Assembly: GCA_013146195.2 (NCBI GenBank)
Contig: CM028384.1
Location: 69,229,990-69,293,989 of the forward strand
Origin: Codonopsis lanceolata
Lineage: Eukaryota > Streptophyta > Magnoliopsida > Asterales > Campanulaceae
DNA: 64,000 bases
Direction of reading: 5' to 3'
In this document: one piece after another, positions 42,567-55,127 of the stretch
How positions within the stretch are numbered: position 1 is the first letter of the stretch
How the letters are laid out: every line of letters starts with the position of its first letter
Notes under the pieces: model-generated
Told to the model about the DNA's origin: nothing
Seen by the model: only the letters and a program-made list of their open reading frames with translations
The model's database searches: none
Program-made: the position numbers and the translations under genes

Positions 42567-45477
42567 ATGGTACGCTTTCTCTACTCTACTCGAAATTTTC
42601 TATGTATCTGCTCGCATTTCAAGACAACCTAAAATCCCTTTGAATTCAAACCATTTTCGAGTTTATTATACGCATTCGCCATTGTTATTGTTATATCCTA
42701 ATACTAACAAATGCTTTTGTTTATTCATTGTCATTCTTATGAAAACTCTCTGTTATGTTTTTCTCGAGTGTGGTTTCTCTAAACATTCTAGGTTTCAAGT
42801 TTTTGCTTCGAAAATTTCAATTTATTTTGGAAAACTTTGAAATTCTACTTGTTTAGATGTTCAGATGAAAAGCCCTAACTTTTATTTTGTTTTTTCTTCA
42901 GCAAGAACTTCAAAATCAAAGCGCCGATGTTGGAAGGCTTATGACTCGAAATGTCATTCCTCCCAGCCTAATATATCAATCTTCCAGATATCCCATCTAT
43001 CCCCGCCATGACATCATTGTCGCTTGGACCCAAAGCTATACATTCCGGCATGTATCTGACCTTCACCAATCAATTTATACCGCTGGCCAAAGCTTATGAG
43101 GATATGGACGCCTGATTTCGCCTCTTCCGCCTCAACGACAAAAACTCATAGATCTTCCTCCGCGTAAGAATTTTATCAACGAATGGAGCTCATGAACCAC
43201 CGCTTCTTCTGTGGGTGGATTCGAGGCCGCCCCATCTCTGCCACCGCTAAATCTATTTCCACCATCATTGGCGCACATTTAGGAGTTATTTCAGAACCAC
43301 GGCCGAGGCTTTACATGCCTGGAAGCCATGAGGGAGTAGACACTCTCCCGAGCCACAAGGAAGATGCTCGAACTTGTTCCCTCTTGACGCTCTCGCAGAC
43401 CACCACCTTCTGTACAAGTGGGCTCCTATTCAAGAGTGAGCACATGACATGTTTATCGCCAACAGATCAACCCGACCAAGGTCAGAGCTTGCCTCAACCT
43501 GCTCATCATCTTCGACGAGCTAAAGCAGCTGGTGGAGAAAGCAAAGAGCAACCCCACGCCTTCGTCGACCGATCAATGCCCTTTTGATGATGCAGCCATC
43601 AACTCTTCTTTGAAAGAAGATGAGTTGTATACGTGGCCAAGGACAAACAACTCACAGCCTCGCTTTTTCAAGAATACACCGAATACGAGAACAAGCGCCC
43701 GGATGCGTAGGTCTACCGGTCTCTCTTGAAAAAGTGGCCAAGCTTGCACCTATCTTGGTCACCCCTTCAATATGGAAGCACATGTAGCCGCAAGCAAGAC
43801 CTTCAAAGAGGCCTCCTCTCGCTAAATTTGATGCTCAAGTGGCCACGGACCTCCATCTAAAGGCCAAAGGTCGGGCTGGCCGATGAGGCAGTAAGCCGCT
43901 AAGGTCCAATACAGCCTGGGCAAAGCCAAGAAGACAAGGCCTAAGTGGCACCTCCAACCGAAGAGGAGCAGCCAAATGGATCGAGAAGGAGATGAAGGAA
44001 GGCCGAAGAAGAAGTCATCGGCCAATCTAGCCATTCCTCTCCTCCATCTACCCAAGCCAAGCCTTCTACCCAATCCAGCCAACCACCTTCACCACCTCCC
44101 GCACCCACCCAAAACCAAACGAAGGAAACTTCGTAAAACCTTTGAAGACCAGCCACCGGCAGCCCCTCCAACCTCTACCGATGAAGCAATGAGTCTCTAT
44201 TCAGCCGAGGAAGAAAAGAGAGCTACCCACTAACCATCTACCGCCACCAACCAACTACCTCTACCGACGCCCAACACTCAACCTGTCAACCCTTCAACTA
44301 TACCTATCAACCCTTCATCTATTCCTTTCCGAGTCATCTACTCGGAGGAATTCACCACCTCCTGAGGAGGAGTCTATCCCTCAGAGGAGCCTCAAAATCG
44401 GGGAGGAGCCGGCCAACCCCAACTCCTCCTCCTCCTTCACCTTTAACTACTCACCCGACCCATCCACACCTTCCTCACCACCCCAATCCCAACCAATTTC
44501 TTCAACCACACCACGCCCCTTAGACCTGCCGCCAAGTTCCTCTTCGAACTTTCGTCAAGAGCGCATCTATTCACCTCTTCTCATCAACCTCCTCAACCTT
44601 CTCAACCTCCTCAACCTTCTCTTCAAAAGCCAAAATTCCTATTCTACCCTGCCCCTTCTTTCTGGTTCTCTACCGAACCCATCCCCTTCCTCCCACATCG
44701 CTGAAAATTCGACACCGATATGGAACCGCTGATTCCCCACCAACTCCACCGCCACCCTCCCCTATAACCCTATCCTCTTCCACCAAAACCATACCAACCC
44801 AAGACTCATCCTCTTCGCCTCCGAACTCCCCCATATCCAACCCCATCAGCCGGCAGACTCGCCTCTGCCGACACCATTCACATTGGCCAAGCATCTACTT
44901 CCAATCAGCCACCAATGTTGAAGTTTTGTCCCTGCTAGATGCCATCTACCGGCTAGGCGAGCTCACAAGCATATCTACGCTATCACCGAAGTAGCCATCG
45001 CCAAGGCCAACGACGGATCGCCACTACTCTTCGACAATTTCAAGAGGATGTCGGACTCGTTTTGGGACAGATGCGCGACTTCACCGATGTCAAGATCAAC
45101 ATAGAAGCTCAACGAGATGAAGGCCGCCGTATCATAGGTTCCATTTTCTACGAGCTATTCCACGCCATCACTCTCCATCTCAGCCACCTGCCGCGATTCT
45201 ATTATGGAACTTAACAACCTCGCCGAACTCGCTCATGACATTATGAATGCCAACCGGGATCGTGATCCGCCATCACGGAGGAGAAACAAATGAGATCTAT
45301 CAACGTAATGCCGATGGAAGAGAACACTGCCTCTTCGTGAAGAACTGGACTACCGTTCTCGCTCCACCGCACCCGACCGATGCGTATACCGAATACCAAC
45401 GAAGAATGGAAGAGCTAGAGCGAGAAAGAAGAGAAAAGGAGGCGCAGACAAAGGCAAAGGGAAAAAGACCTTGGTAG
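42567..45477 (+). pseudogene. SIRE-like extra (env-position) ORF, copy B, with probable intron
   Basis: A leader ATG (42567-42569) is followed by a GT...AG segment (42570-42901, 332 bp, pyrimidine-rich end TTTTTTCTTCAG) whose removal joins ATG in phase to QELQNQSADVGRLM. Downstream frames carry FFCGWIRGRPISATAKSIST, a KWAPIQEWAYDMF-like stretch in another phase, a long Pro/Ser-rich region (44000-44900) and the coiled-coil terminus RRMEELERERREKEAQ ending KGKRPW at 45477. Copy A encodes the same C terminus. The role is unknown; the position corresponds to the env-like ORF of SIRE elements. Numerous frameshifts. Confidence 0.6.
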
Positions 45478-45870
45478 CTTTTGTATCTTTTCTTCCCTTT
45501 CCTTTGTATTTATCTTATTTTTGAAAACTCTCTCAAATGTAAACATCTTGTTTATGAATACGATGATTACTTGCTTTTTTCAAAAATTATATTGTTTAAA
45601 TTCTTCTTTGCTTTATTGTTTATCTAAAATTAGAATTTAAACATTCGGTTTAAATTGATTTAAACCGTCTGATCCGTGTGCTACTCTTTCTCTCTTATTC
45701 TTGTATGCACTTAGATTAGTCCCTTGCATCCGAGGTGTTATTACGTTTAATAGAGGCATGTCTACCGATTACGCAATATATAAACTTTCTCGACATGCTA
45801 TTATCTATTAAATAGTTTGCTTTAAAACCCTCATTTGTAGTAATGATGACCGATATAAATAGGAGGAGAT

Positions 45871-47124
45871 TGTTGATTCTTATGTTAAATTTATATCCGA
45901 TCAAGACATTACATTAGTTTTATACTTGATGGCTAATCGGGCGTGATCGATTAGCGTGGCAACTGTATAGAACTTTGCCTTGTATAGTTTTTGTAGGACT
46001 TTTTCGTGTTCGGCGGAAGACCCTTTCTCGGCTTCACCTAGGAAGACCGCCAAAGCTTAAGATCGGTAGACCTCGTGTCCACCGATGCTTCTACGTGTCC
46101 TCTCCAAATGAAAGCTAGTCTGGATTAATTCAAACTTATTTCCATATCTTATTTGAATTAATCCAAGTCTTTTCCTCGACATGTCAAGCCGAAAGCAACT
46201 TTCCGAAAAGCAGAATACTTTTCGCCCCGAATGTGAAAGGAAAGCGGTGCTGCATCGCCCCTACTTTCGCTTCATCTCTCGACACCAAATCGCCCACCTC
46301 GCCCACCTTTTGAAGATCTCGTCTAGTTAATGATTATCCTTGTTATCGACGCCCCATGCATTTAATGCATTTATGAATAGAGCTGTTGAAGTCTTCGTCT
46401 TCTCCAACGGATCTTTTGAAGTGCATCTGCTTTAAATACTGCCATTAAAGACTGGAACAAGTGGACAACAAAAACAACTGTACAGAATCAATCGAACACT
46501 AAAGAATTGCTCTGAATCTACACAACTCCAAGTCTTTCAGCTCAGTGCATTCAATAGATCCTCAACAGATCTAGAAGTCCTCGTCAACAACAAGAAGCTG
46601 CTCTTCAACAATTATTGTTTTATTCTTCTTGTTGTTTACCTCCATTAACTATACTTCGGCACGAATTAAATATCTTGTATTTACAGATATTTAATTCCCT
46701 AGACCCAAACACAAGTCAATATTTTGTACACGATCCATTAGGGATATTCTTTGTAATTGATCTAAGTGGAAAACATAGTGCACAATTTAAATCCAAGGTT
46801 GACTGCCTTGGTGGTGGACGTAGCACTCATTATAGTGTGAACCATCCCAAAATACTTGTGTTATTTCCTTCTGTCTGTCTATTTATTGAACTGCTTAGTT
46901 TCATTGTTTATATTATCCATTTCAGAGTAACTTAAGTAATCAGTAAAAGGTCTACCTAGTCCTTATCGGCAGACCTGGAACAATTCTCTTGAAGGTCTTC
47001 CGCTACTTGATTCTTTTCATAGATTGCAAGTAACTTTCAAGGAACTTACTTAAAAGTTTTTAAAGTGTTAATAAGCTATTCAACCCCCCCTTCTAGCTTA
47101 TTATTGTGCTCATTGGGACCCACA
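45871..47124 (+). repeat. SIRE-like LTR, copy B (3' LTR)
   Basis: 1254 bp from TGTTGATTCTTATG to ...TTGGGACCCACA; the reverse complement matches LTRs A and C. Preceded by the polypurine tract at 45858-45870. Confidence 0.85.
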
Positions 47125-47234
47125 TGCACTATCTGTGATTTCTTGTCTCTGTGGGTTCGACCCTTTGCTTCCAAGACTATTCTACAATAGTCTTGTCCAC
47201 TTGCAAGGAAATAATTAAAATAAGACATCGATCA
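47125..47234 (+). repeat. Athila LTR 3'-end fragment
   Basis: 110 bp matching the last part of the Athila LTRs (compare 16134-16238), ending GACATCGATCA. On its left it is cut by the insertion of SIRE copy B, and on its right it abuts SIRE copy C gag. Confidence 0.85.
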
Positions 47235-48512
47235 ATAGGCTACTCTAAAGGAATTGAACTCTTCAAGCATTTCTTGGTTATCCTTGAGCAGTTCTTCCTT
47301 ACTGAAGTTTTCACAGTTGATCTCATCTTTAACAAAGGGACTAGGTGAGATTTCGACTTCATGTTCAGAGTCATAGGTGGGACTAGAATCATGAGCTATT
47401 AAGCATAAGCTGGCTTGCTCGTAATCGTCCTCTTCCTCTTCTGAATCTGTCTCAAACCATGTAGCAACATGTTTTTCTTCAATGTCTTCAGCCAGCATAC
47501 CTTTATGTTTTTGAAATTTCTTATACGGAGGCTTTCGATATGCTTCGAATTTTGGCTTTGGACGACATTTAGAGGTGAAGTGGCCAGGTTTTCTACAGCT
47601 ATAACACACAAGCTATTCGTTAGATGAGCTTTCAGCAGTTTTTCTAAAGGGCTGCTGGTGTGTGTCCTTCCATCCATATTTTGTAATTTTTTTGAAACGT
47701 TTTATAAACATAGCAAATTGTTCATCTGAAAGAAAATCATTTTCACAGGAGGAAGTAGAAGGTTTGTTTTCAACTGGGGTTTCTTCTTGTACCATGGCAG
47801 GCAAGGACACAGTTCTGAATTGTTTGTCCTGCTCTAGAGCTTGATTCACTTCGAGATCATAAACCTTTAAACTTGCGTAAAGACTACGGAGAGTCTTTTC
47901 GTTTATGTTTTTAGATTCTTTCATGGCAGTGGTCTTAACATGCCACAGACTACCTAGAGAGCCTAGAAATCTCATATTCATTTCCTTTTTGTCATAAGTT
48001 TTACCAAGAGAAAAGCAACTATTTATTACCTCACTGAAGCGATCGTATGATTATCTCAAGGTCTCCTTGGGATCCTTCTTGAATGAGTCGATCTGCTGGA
48101 TGAAGGTATACTTTCTGTTGTCTCTTGTGTCTTGATTTCCTTCCAAGTATTCGACAAGAGCTTCCCACACCTCTTTTGGAAAAGTACACCGGATCACTTG
48201 TTGGTAAGTGCGGATGTCTAGTGAGCTAGTTATGATGTTGATGGCTTTGCTATATAGCTCTACTAGCTTTCTATCGTCCTCTGTCCATTCAGATTCTTCT
48301 TTGGGTACTTCAGCAGGATTTCCAGTGATGGATGCTAGAAGATTTGCCTTCATTGGTACATGACGTCCTGCTAGTACACATTTCCATAACCTGTTGTCAA
48401 TAGAATTCATAAAACGCATTACCTTATCCTTCCAAACATCGAAATGGCCTTCGTCCAATATTGGGACGTGGTTCGCATTTGACGTAGGTAGCATGTAGTG
48501 TGTTTGTGCCAT
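47235..48512 (-). pseudogene. SIRE-like gag, copy C (C-terminally truncated)
   Basis: Starts MAQTHYMLPTSNANHVPILD at 48512. The copia-type gag domain (FDVWKDKVMRFM, WTEDDRKLVELYSKAINII, TFPKEVWEAL) follows; a stop near 48051 and then the continuation 47981-47613 (LGSLGSLWHVKTTAMKESKN, KTLRSLYASLKVYDLEV). A CCHC zinc knuckle CYSCRKPGHFTSKC lies at 47606-47565, followed by the acidic EEKHVATWFETDSEEEEDD region typical of SIRE/Maximus gag. The frame ends where the Athila fragment begins (47234). Gag would form the particle and package RNA. Stops and the truncation inactivate it. Confidence 0.85.
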
Positions 48513-48567
48513 TGGATCGTGACTCTCAAGAGTTTAATCTTAGAAAAACTAGTTTTCGAAGAGTTAA

Positions 48568-48580
48568 GCTCTAATACCAA
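48568..48580 (-). other. SIRE-like primer binding site
   Basis: On the minus strand TTGGTATTAGAGC begins two bases after the LTR end; it differs by one base from the usual TTGGTATCAGAGC complement of initiator tRNA-Met. Confidence 0.75.
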
Positions 48581-48581
48581 T

Positions 48582-49142
48582 TGTTAGTCCCAAAGGGCAC
48601 AATAATGAGCTAGAAGGGGGGGGGGGGGGGGTGTTCAATAGCTTATTAGACACTTAAAACTTTTTCTATAAATTCCTAAAACAAGCACTTCCAATCTATT
48701 GAAAAGATTGAAGTAGCGGAAGTCTTGTAAGGAAGACAGTTCAAGTCTGCCGGTGAAGCACTACCGGTAGACTTTGCTGAATACTCAAGTCTGCAGTTTG
48801 AAGAGATAAGTAAATGGATATAAAACAGTAAAGCAGTAAAGCAGTAAGCAACAGTAATGAAAGAACACAAGTATTTTGAGATGGTTCACACTTTAAAGAG
48901 TGCTACGTCCACCACCAAGGCAGTCAACCTTTGATTTAAATGTGTACTATGTTTTCCACTAGTTCTATTACAAAGAATTCCAATGGATCGTGTACAAAAT
49001 ATTTGACTTGTGTTTGGGGTTGGGAATTGAATATCTGGACAAACAAAATATTTAATGGTGCATAAGAATAGAATAAGGAACAACAATAAGAAGTAAAAGA
49101 TAAAGTGTTGATACAGATCTTCTTGTTGTTGTTGAGGATTTC
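48582..49142 (-). repeat. SIRE-like LTR, copy C, left part (5' LTR)
   Basis: Begins TGTTAGTCCC on plus (LTR 3' end on minus) and contains an 18-base G run near 48617. Interrupted by the LINE at 49143; the rest resumes at 55128. Confidence 0.85.
49127..49142 (-). repeat. LINE-2 target site duplication
   Basis: TGTTGTTGAGGATTTC, repeated exactly at 55128-55143. Confidence 0.95.
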
Positions 49143-49170
49143 TTTTTTTTTTTCTTTTTTTTCAGGGGAA

Positions 49171-49186
49171 GCAGGGCGGCACCTGC
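49171..49186 (-). other. LINE 3'-UTR hairpin, copy 2
   Basis: On the minus strand GCAGG-TGCCGC-CCTGC, a 5-bp stem and 6-base loop just before the poly(A) tail, equivalent to the hairpin in copy 1 with paired changes in the stem. Confidence 0.6.
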
Positions 49187-49208
49187 GGAGTTTCATAAAT
49201 AAAAGAAA

Positions 49209-52200
49209 TCATACAAACTGGAGGGGGACAACCAGCCTTACCCATAAGAGGGGGGACAAAGGAGAAAATAAACCCAAGGCATCGTGTTGTAGTGCCTGAC
49301 GCACCTCCTTAGGCAATTGAGAGACCCTATTACAGTCAAAGGTACCCCGCTGATGAGTAGAGAAGGCCATTCTATCCGCAACTACATTTTGTTCACGATA
49401 AATATGTCTAAGATGATAAGTTCCTACCAAGGAAGAACAAGATGGAAACTCATATTGGAACATCTAAGGACAGCTATGAGTACCAATGGTAGTAGAAATC
49501 ACAACAAAGGAATCAGATTCAACCATTACATTCTCCAAGTGAAGCTGACGACAAAGAGCCAAACCATCTCTTAACACAAGGAATTCTGCCCCCGTGTTAG
49601 TACCCTGACCATAAGAGTGACCAAAGCCAGCAATAAAGAAACCCTGATCATCCCTTATAACCCCTCCACCCGTAGCCATACCACCCCAAGAAGAACCATC
49701 CACATTCAGTTTATACTAATGGTTCGGTGGAGGATTCCAACGAACCCACGACCCCTTCTGCACTTTAGGATGCAAAATAGGAAGACCAAACAAACCCAAA
49801 ATATGAGCCTCTCTGGACTTTAAAATAACTTTAGGAGTAAAAGAGCGAAGCATATTCCGAATACCTTCATCAACCTCTTTGAGTATCAACTCGGCATTCA
49901 TTGGGCAGTCTTAAAAAACAACCTTCCAACGAGCCTTCCAAATAGCCCAACAAGAAAGTAACACTATACCAACCTAAATACACCCAAACTGAGATCTCAT
50001 CGAAGCATTGCTCAGCCAAATGTGAAACAAATGCCCAATGGAAGTGTAGTTGTCGATCTTGTTAAAAGGACGGGCAAAACGCTGCCAAATGACATGTGCG
50101 GATTCTGAGTGTAAGAATAGATGCGAAAGGGATTCTCTATCAGGAGTATTCACACAGCAAGAACACCTGTAAACAATAGGGACCTTTTTCAAATGCAACT
50201 GTAAGTCGACTGGAATGGCTCCATGAAGAAGTTTCCAACCAAACACACTGACCTTGGTAGGAAACCACCTCTTCCAAATTTTTGCAGCCCAAGGTAAAGT
50301 AGCATGGCGCTGGCGGATGTGATTCCAGTATGCTTTTGTCTCGAATTGCCCAGAGCTAGCGAGCGTGAAGATCAACCTGTCCGGGGAATTTTCCTGAATA
50401 ACTGTGTGCCGAATGGCAGCATGAAGATGATCAGGGACTAACGGCAGCAGAGAGGGCAAATCCCTGAGGGCATGTCGAACAGTAAGTCTTGCATCCAAAG
50501 GGGAAGGGCCGAGCAATCGGTTTCCCAGCCAGTTATCATTCCAAAATGACACATCCCCCCTACCAATAACCCACCTGCTGAGAGAAGAGACATCCAATAT
50601 ATGAGAGTGGATAGATCGCCACACATGGGAGGAAGAAGCTGGAACACAAAAAATATCCGCAGTACAATACTTAGAAACAACAAACCGGGCAAAGAGGCTA
50701 TTGCCTTGAAGAACACTCCACACTAATTTAGCGTGAAGAGAGTCACGAATCTGGACCAAAGAACGAAAGCCCAGGCCACCCTCCAGAACTGGCCGACATA
50801 TATTGGCCCAAGAAATCCAATGAATCCTACTCTCTCCTGATTTAGCCCAAAGAAAATTAGCCATGGCTTTCTCCAAACGGTTGATGACCGACGTAGGAAC
50901 TTTAATTGCCGCAAGAGCATAAATAGGAATACTGTTGAGAACGGATCTAAGAAGAGTGATCTTCCCTCCAAATGAAAGAAGCTTAGATTTCCAGCCCTCA
51001 ATCCTCTTAAGACTCCTATTTTCCAGGTCTTCAAAATAACAACGTTTCACCCGACCCCGAAAGAGAGGAAGCCCCAGGTATTTCATAGGAAAGGATAAGT
51101 GAGAGCAACCAGACCAGCTAGCAATACGAAAGATTCTCAATCTAGACAAGCGACAAGAAGTGTAAAAACCACTCTTACTGAGATTCACCAGTTGACCCGA
51201 ACTCTGCTCATAACGGTAAAACAGACTTCGCAAATTCAAAATAGTCTTCTTCCCAACGTTACTAAAAAGGGTGATATCGTTTGCATAAACAAGATGAGAA
51301 ATGACCATATTACCATGACCATGAGCGAAAGGAAGAAAACTGCCATCCTCAAAGCCTTTCTTAAGCGCCACAGAGAGAATTTCCTGAGCAATAATGAAGA
51401 GAAGAGGGGATAGAGGATCACCCTGTCGAACCCCTCTCGAGGACTTGAAGAAACCAAAATTAGTTCCATTTATACGAATAGAATACCAGATGTTATTGAT
51501 CAACCGCTCAATCAAACTACATAAATTATCACTAAAACCAAGAGCACGGAGAGCATGGAGAAGGAAGGGCCATTCCAAGCGATCATAAGCCTTCGACATA
51601 TCAAATTTAAAAGCAACATTGCCACCCCAAACTTTGTGATCTATTCTGCCAATTAACTCATGAGCAAGAGCAATGTTCTCTTGAATAGATCTACCCTTGA
51701 CAAAACCAGATTGCTCAAGAGAAATGATACGCGGCAACACATCCGCCAAGCGTAAAGCCATAATTTTTGAGATGATTTTTCAAGAGAAATTACATAAACT
51801 GATTGGCCGCAAATCCCCAAAAGAAGGAGCTGAAACTTTTGGAATTAAAACCAATACAGTAGAAGACAAACCCCGATGAATGTTAGCACCGCGAAAGAAA
51901 TCTTGAACAGCAGCAACCACATCTGCCTGAACAATAGACCAACAGCCCTGGAAAAAGTGCCCCGTAAACCCGTCTGAACCTGGAGAACTATCTGCATTTA
52001 AACCCACGATCGCATCCTAGATTTCCTTCTCGGTAGGAACTGAAGCCAGACGGATATTCTCTTCATCCTCAATTGAACGCGTAACAGCAGCAAACAAGGA
52101 CTCGTCTATTATCGGGTTCGAAGTATTGAATAACTGAGAGTAGTGAGCAACGGCCAGATCACCCAAAGTGGAATCTTCTGTAATCCACGATCCATCCGAA

Positions 52201-53339
52201 CACCTGATACATAAAGTATTTCTAGCGGCTCTGTCACGCAGGGAAGCATGGAAAAAAGCAGTGTTACGATCACCATCCTGAAGCCAATTTTTCCGAGCTT
52301 TCTGCTTCAACAGCTCATCCTCCCATCGAAGCAATTGGCCCAATTCTGATCTGTGTTGCCGAATTTGATGGTCTAGAAAGTCATCCCACCCATTCTGAAT
52401 CTAAAACTCCAAACGCAAGATATTGTCTTGAGTATTATGAATCTTCTTCTGAACGTGACCAAAGACATTCCAATTCCATGTTTTTAGCTCTTTACAAAGC
52501 AAAAGTAATTTCCTATGAAGTAATTCCATAGGAGAAAGAGAGTCACCCATAACCGGTCTACTCCACTGAGAGCTAACAAAATTAAGAAAATCCTTGTGCT
52601 CCAGCCATATTCGTTGAAAACGGAAGAATCCTTTGGGCTTCCAGATCATCTGAAAGTCAATAAGTAGAGGAGAATGATCAGAATACATACGACATAAATG
52701 ATTAACTCTCATAGCAGGCATAACCAATTTAAATTGTCCGTTCACCAACACACGGTCGAGTCTCTCCCAAATCCTACCTCTACCTTGATGGCCATTACAC
52801 CAAGTAAAAGTACTGCCTTCAAAACCAGCATCCACAACCCCAGTCTGTATCATAAATGCATTAAAATCATCCATACTGGGAAAATCATACTCGTTACCAC
52901 CCAATTTCTCAGATGAATTAGCCACTGTATTAAAATCCCCTCCAATGAACCACGACTCAGAAATACAACAAGAGATATCAATTAGATCATTCCATAAAAT
53001 TTGACGTTCACCTCTAGTACATTTAGCGTACACAAAAGTGACCAGGATTGAAGGACTATTTGCACCACCGAGCCGAACAGTTACATGCTGAGAAGAGACA
53101 CGAAAAAGAGATGCCAAGATATCAACATTCCAAAGAAGCCACACATGCGTATTAATAGGATGATTATGCATACTGTGCTGAAAATTGAGTTTTTTAGCAA
53201 TATTAATAAAACGATCACCCGCAATTTTTGGTTCTAATAAAACCACCATAGCCGGCCTATGCTGAACCTTAATATTTCTCAAAAAAACGATAGTATCTTT
53301 ATTACCAACCCCCCTAGAATTCCAGATAACTATCGACAT
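49209..53339 (-). pseudogene. LINE-2 ORF2: AP endonuclease, reverse transcriptase, RNase H
   Basis: 1377 codons in a single frame starting MSIVIWNSRGVGNKDT, with internal stops only at 52401, 52017, 51780, 49974, 49911, 49716 and 49464. Endonuclease: LLEPKIAGDRF, WFIGGDFNTVANSSEKLGG, YSDHSPLLIDF. RT: VLVLIPKVSAPSFGDLRPIS, GFVKGRSIQENIALAHELI, KFDMSKAYDRLEWPFLL, RQGDPLSPLLFIIAQE; the catalytic box is YAND where YADD is expected. After RT come the thumb-like and zf-RVT (RIHWISWANICRPVLEGGLG) parts. Terminal RNase H: KLNVDGSSWGGMATGGGVIR, NTGAEFLVLRDGL, MVESDSFVVI, HIYREQNVVADRMA. The protein would nick the target and carry out target-primed reverse transcription; the stops and the active-site change make it inactive. 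Confidence 0.93.
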
Positions 53340-53403
53340 AAAAAAGGATTTAATTAGATGTAACCTGGGCTTTAGAAGTCGCCCTAGTCTTTCTTTTGGA
53401 TTT

Positions 53404-55057
53404 TTAAGCAGAAATCTTCTTCTTTTTTTTGGACTGCGTTGCACGTTTCGAACACTCCTTTCTAAATTCCTCAACATCCGAGGGAACATCATCATCTGAA
53501 ACCGATCGAGTGAACTTATCTTTATCCTTATAGGCCGGAGGACTAGCAGATTGCGACCTATGTTGATGTGTTGGGGTACCATTAAAATCCATATCTTCTA
53601 AATCCTCTAATGCAGAGAATGCATTCTGGACTCCCAAACCTTCTTCAATACCAGAAATAGCTCCATTACCCTCTTCCTTATCGCCATTCAATATCGGACT
53701 AGTAGATCTCAAAGCCGCGACATCTGAGGGAAAACCATCTGCGCATGAAACTTTAGAACCTGCTTGAGCCCCCTCCATATGCATAGAAGCCTGTGTATTA
53801 GTCTTAATAATTCCTTCTATATCATCAGTTACCTGATTCTCTTTAGCAATTGAAACTGAGTGAATAACATTAATATCATCAATAGCCTTATTCTCTTTAA
53901 CAGCTGGAGGTATTTTATCATGTAACGTCTTATCCAAGCAATGGTCTGAATGATCTAAATTAACATTAGAGGTTGTTTTACCTTTTTCAGTGACCTTGGG
54001 AGAATCTGCCACATCCACAACCCCTACCCCTTTAACCTTACTAGTAGAATCCTTTGCATTCGAAACCGAAGCCACGTCCGGCCTTTTCAAGATGGAAACT
54101 GGTCGCCATTGAGGTTCCGAATTAGAGCGAGGAGGATCTTTATTTCCCTGAATTATCTCTGGGACTTGTTCCTTCAGTCTGCCCGACTCCATATGACATG
54201 TTCTACTATCAATTGAGCGCTGGACTTTCTTACGACACACGTCGACTACATGACCCAATAATCTACAGCCTTCGTAGAAGGCAATATTCCCTTCAAATTC
54301 GACCAATTGCCAGAAACCCTCATCCTTTGAGGTACCAATCCATATATGTTTTGGTAAGGGGCGAGATACGTCTACTTCGACACAAATCCGAGCATGCATC
54401 GGATGTGTTAAAGCTAGGTTGCGATCATCTGCACGAAGATAATGGCCGAAACAATTACCAATGCGTTGTAAATAAGATGGAGGGAAAAACGTCAAGGGCA
54501 ACAGAGGCAGCCTAACCCAAACCGCAAGCACTAGGCAATCCCGTCGAAGAGCAAAGTCTGGTGTCCAACGAAACGAGCGATACATGCAACATTGTATCAT
54601 ATGCGACTCTTTAGAAAGAGCACGAACCAGGTCTTCCTTGGATGCTAAATGAACCATCACATGTCGTGGATCCATTAAACCAACTACGAACTCTTCCGTT
54701 AGGCCCCAAGACTTGGATATATGATCCTGAATGACATGAAGGGAGGGGCGGCCAACAGAAAATTTGAGAATGAGAGTATTATTGAATTGTTTGGCAGCTG
54801 CCTCTAATTCAACAGAAGTAAACAGGCAACCTATCTCATCGTTAATCACAACAGCCGAGCGAGAAGGTAGAGGTAGGTCTTTTAAAATTGGTTTCTTATT
54901 AGGGTTTCTACATTGGGGGGGCACCAGGTTGAGAAACTGCCGCTGCATAAGAAGGAGGGATTGGTATGTGTGTGGGATGAGAGTCATTCTCAGTGGGTTT
55001 GGGAGCCAAAGTCCCATCTTAGGACCCGCCCACCGGAGTTGGATTGTCCGGCGGCAT
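53404..55057 (-). pseudogene. LINE-2 ORF1 (DUF4283, zinc knuckle protein)
   Basis: The cognate start MPPDNPTPVGG at 55057 is out of phase with the main frame because of indels; a C7 run near 54917-54923 is a likely site. The main frame carries the DUF4283 core (EIGCLFTSVELEAAAKQF, LKFSVGRPSLHVIQDH, DPRHVMVHL, RSFRWTPDF, AVWVRLPLLPL), a degenerate CCHC knuckle (FYEGCRLLGHVVDVC, first Cys lost), an acidic and Ser-rich middle, and a Lys-rich C terminus (KKKKKIS) just upstream of ORF2. It aligns with ORF1 of copy 1 throughout. Expected role: RNA binding in the LINE ribonucleoprotein. Confidence 0.88.
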
Positions 55058-55127
55058 AGCCGCAAAGAAGAAACTGCTAGGGTTGCAAAATAGAGAGTGA
55101 AAATTTTTAAGAAATTCAAGCCCAAAA

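Larger units (their letters stand above)
41020..47124 (+). mobile_element. SIRE-like Ty1/copia element, copy B (5' part missing)
   Basis: On the plus strand: RT/RNase H from the gap edge, then a long extra ORF region, a polypurine tract (AATAGGAGGAGATTG, 45858-45872) and a 3' LTR (45871-47124). Gag, protease, integrase and the 5' LTR are lost in the gap. It lies in the opposite orientation to copies A and C and is inserted in an Athila LTR, whose last 110 bp follow it directly. Confidence 0.8.
49143..55127 (-). mobile_element. L1-type LINE (copy 2) nested in SIRE-like LTR
   Basis: A 6.0-kb LINE in perfect 16-bp duplications. On the minus strand: short leader (55127-55058), ORF1, ORF2, a 3' UTR with hairpin and a poly(A) tail (49143-49162). 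Same family as copy 1 but better preserved: ORF2 is uninterrupted by frameshifts and damaged only by point stops. Confidence 0.95.

Noticed and set aside
43822..44171. Minus-strand Gly/Trp-rich ORFs
   Set aside because: Complement of the Pro-rich part of the SIRE extra ORF; composition artefact.
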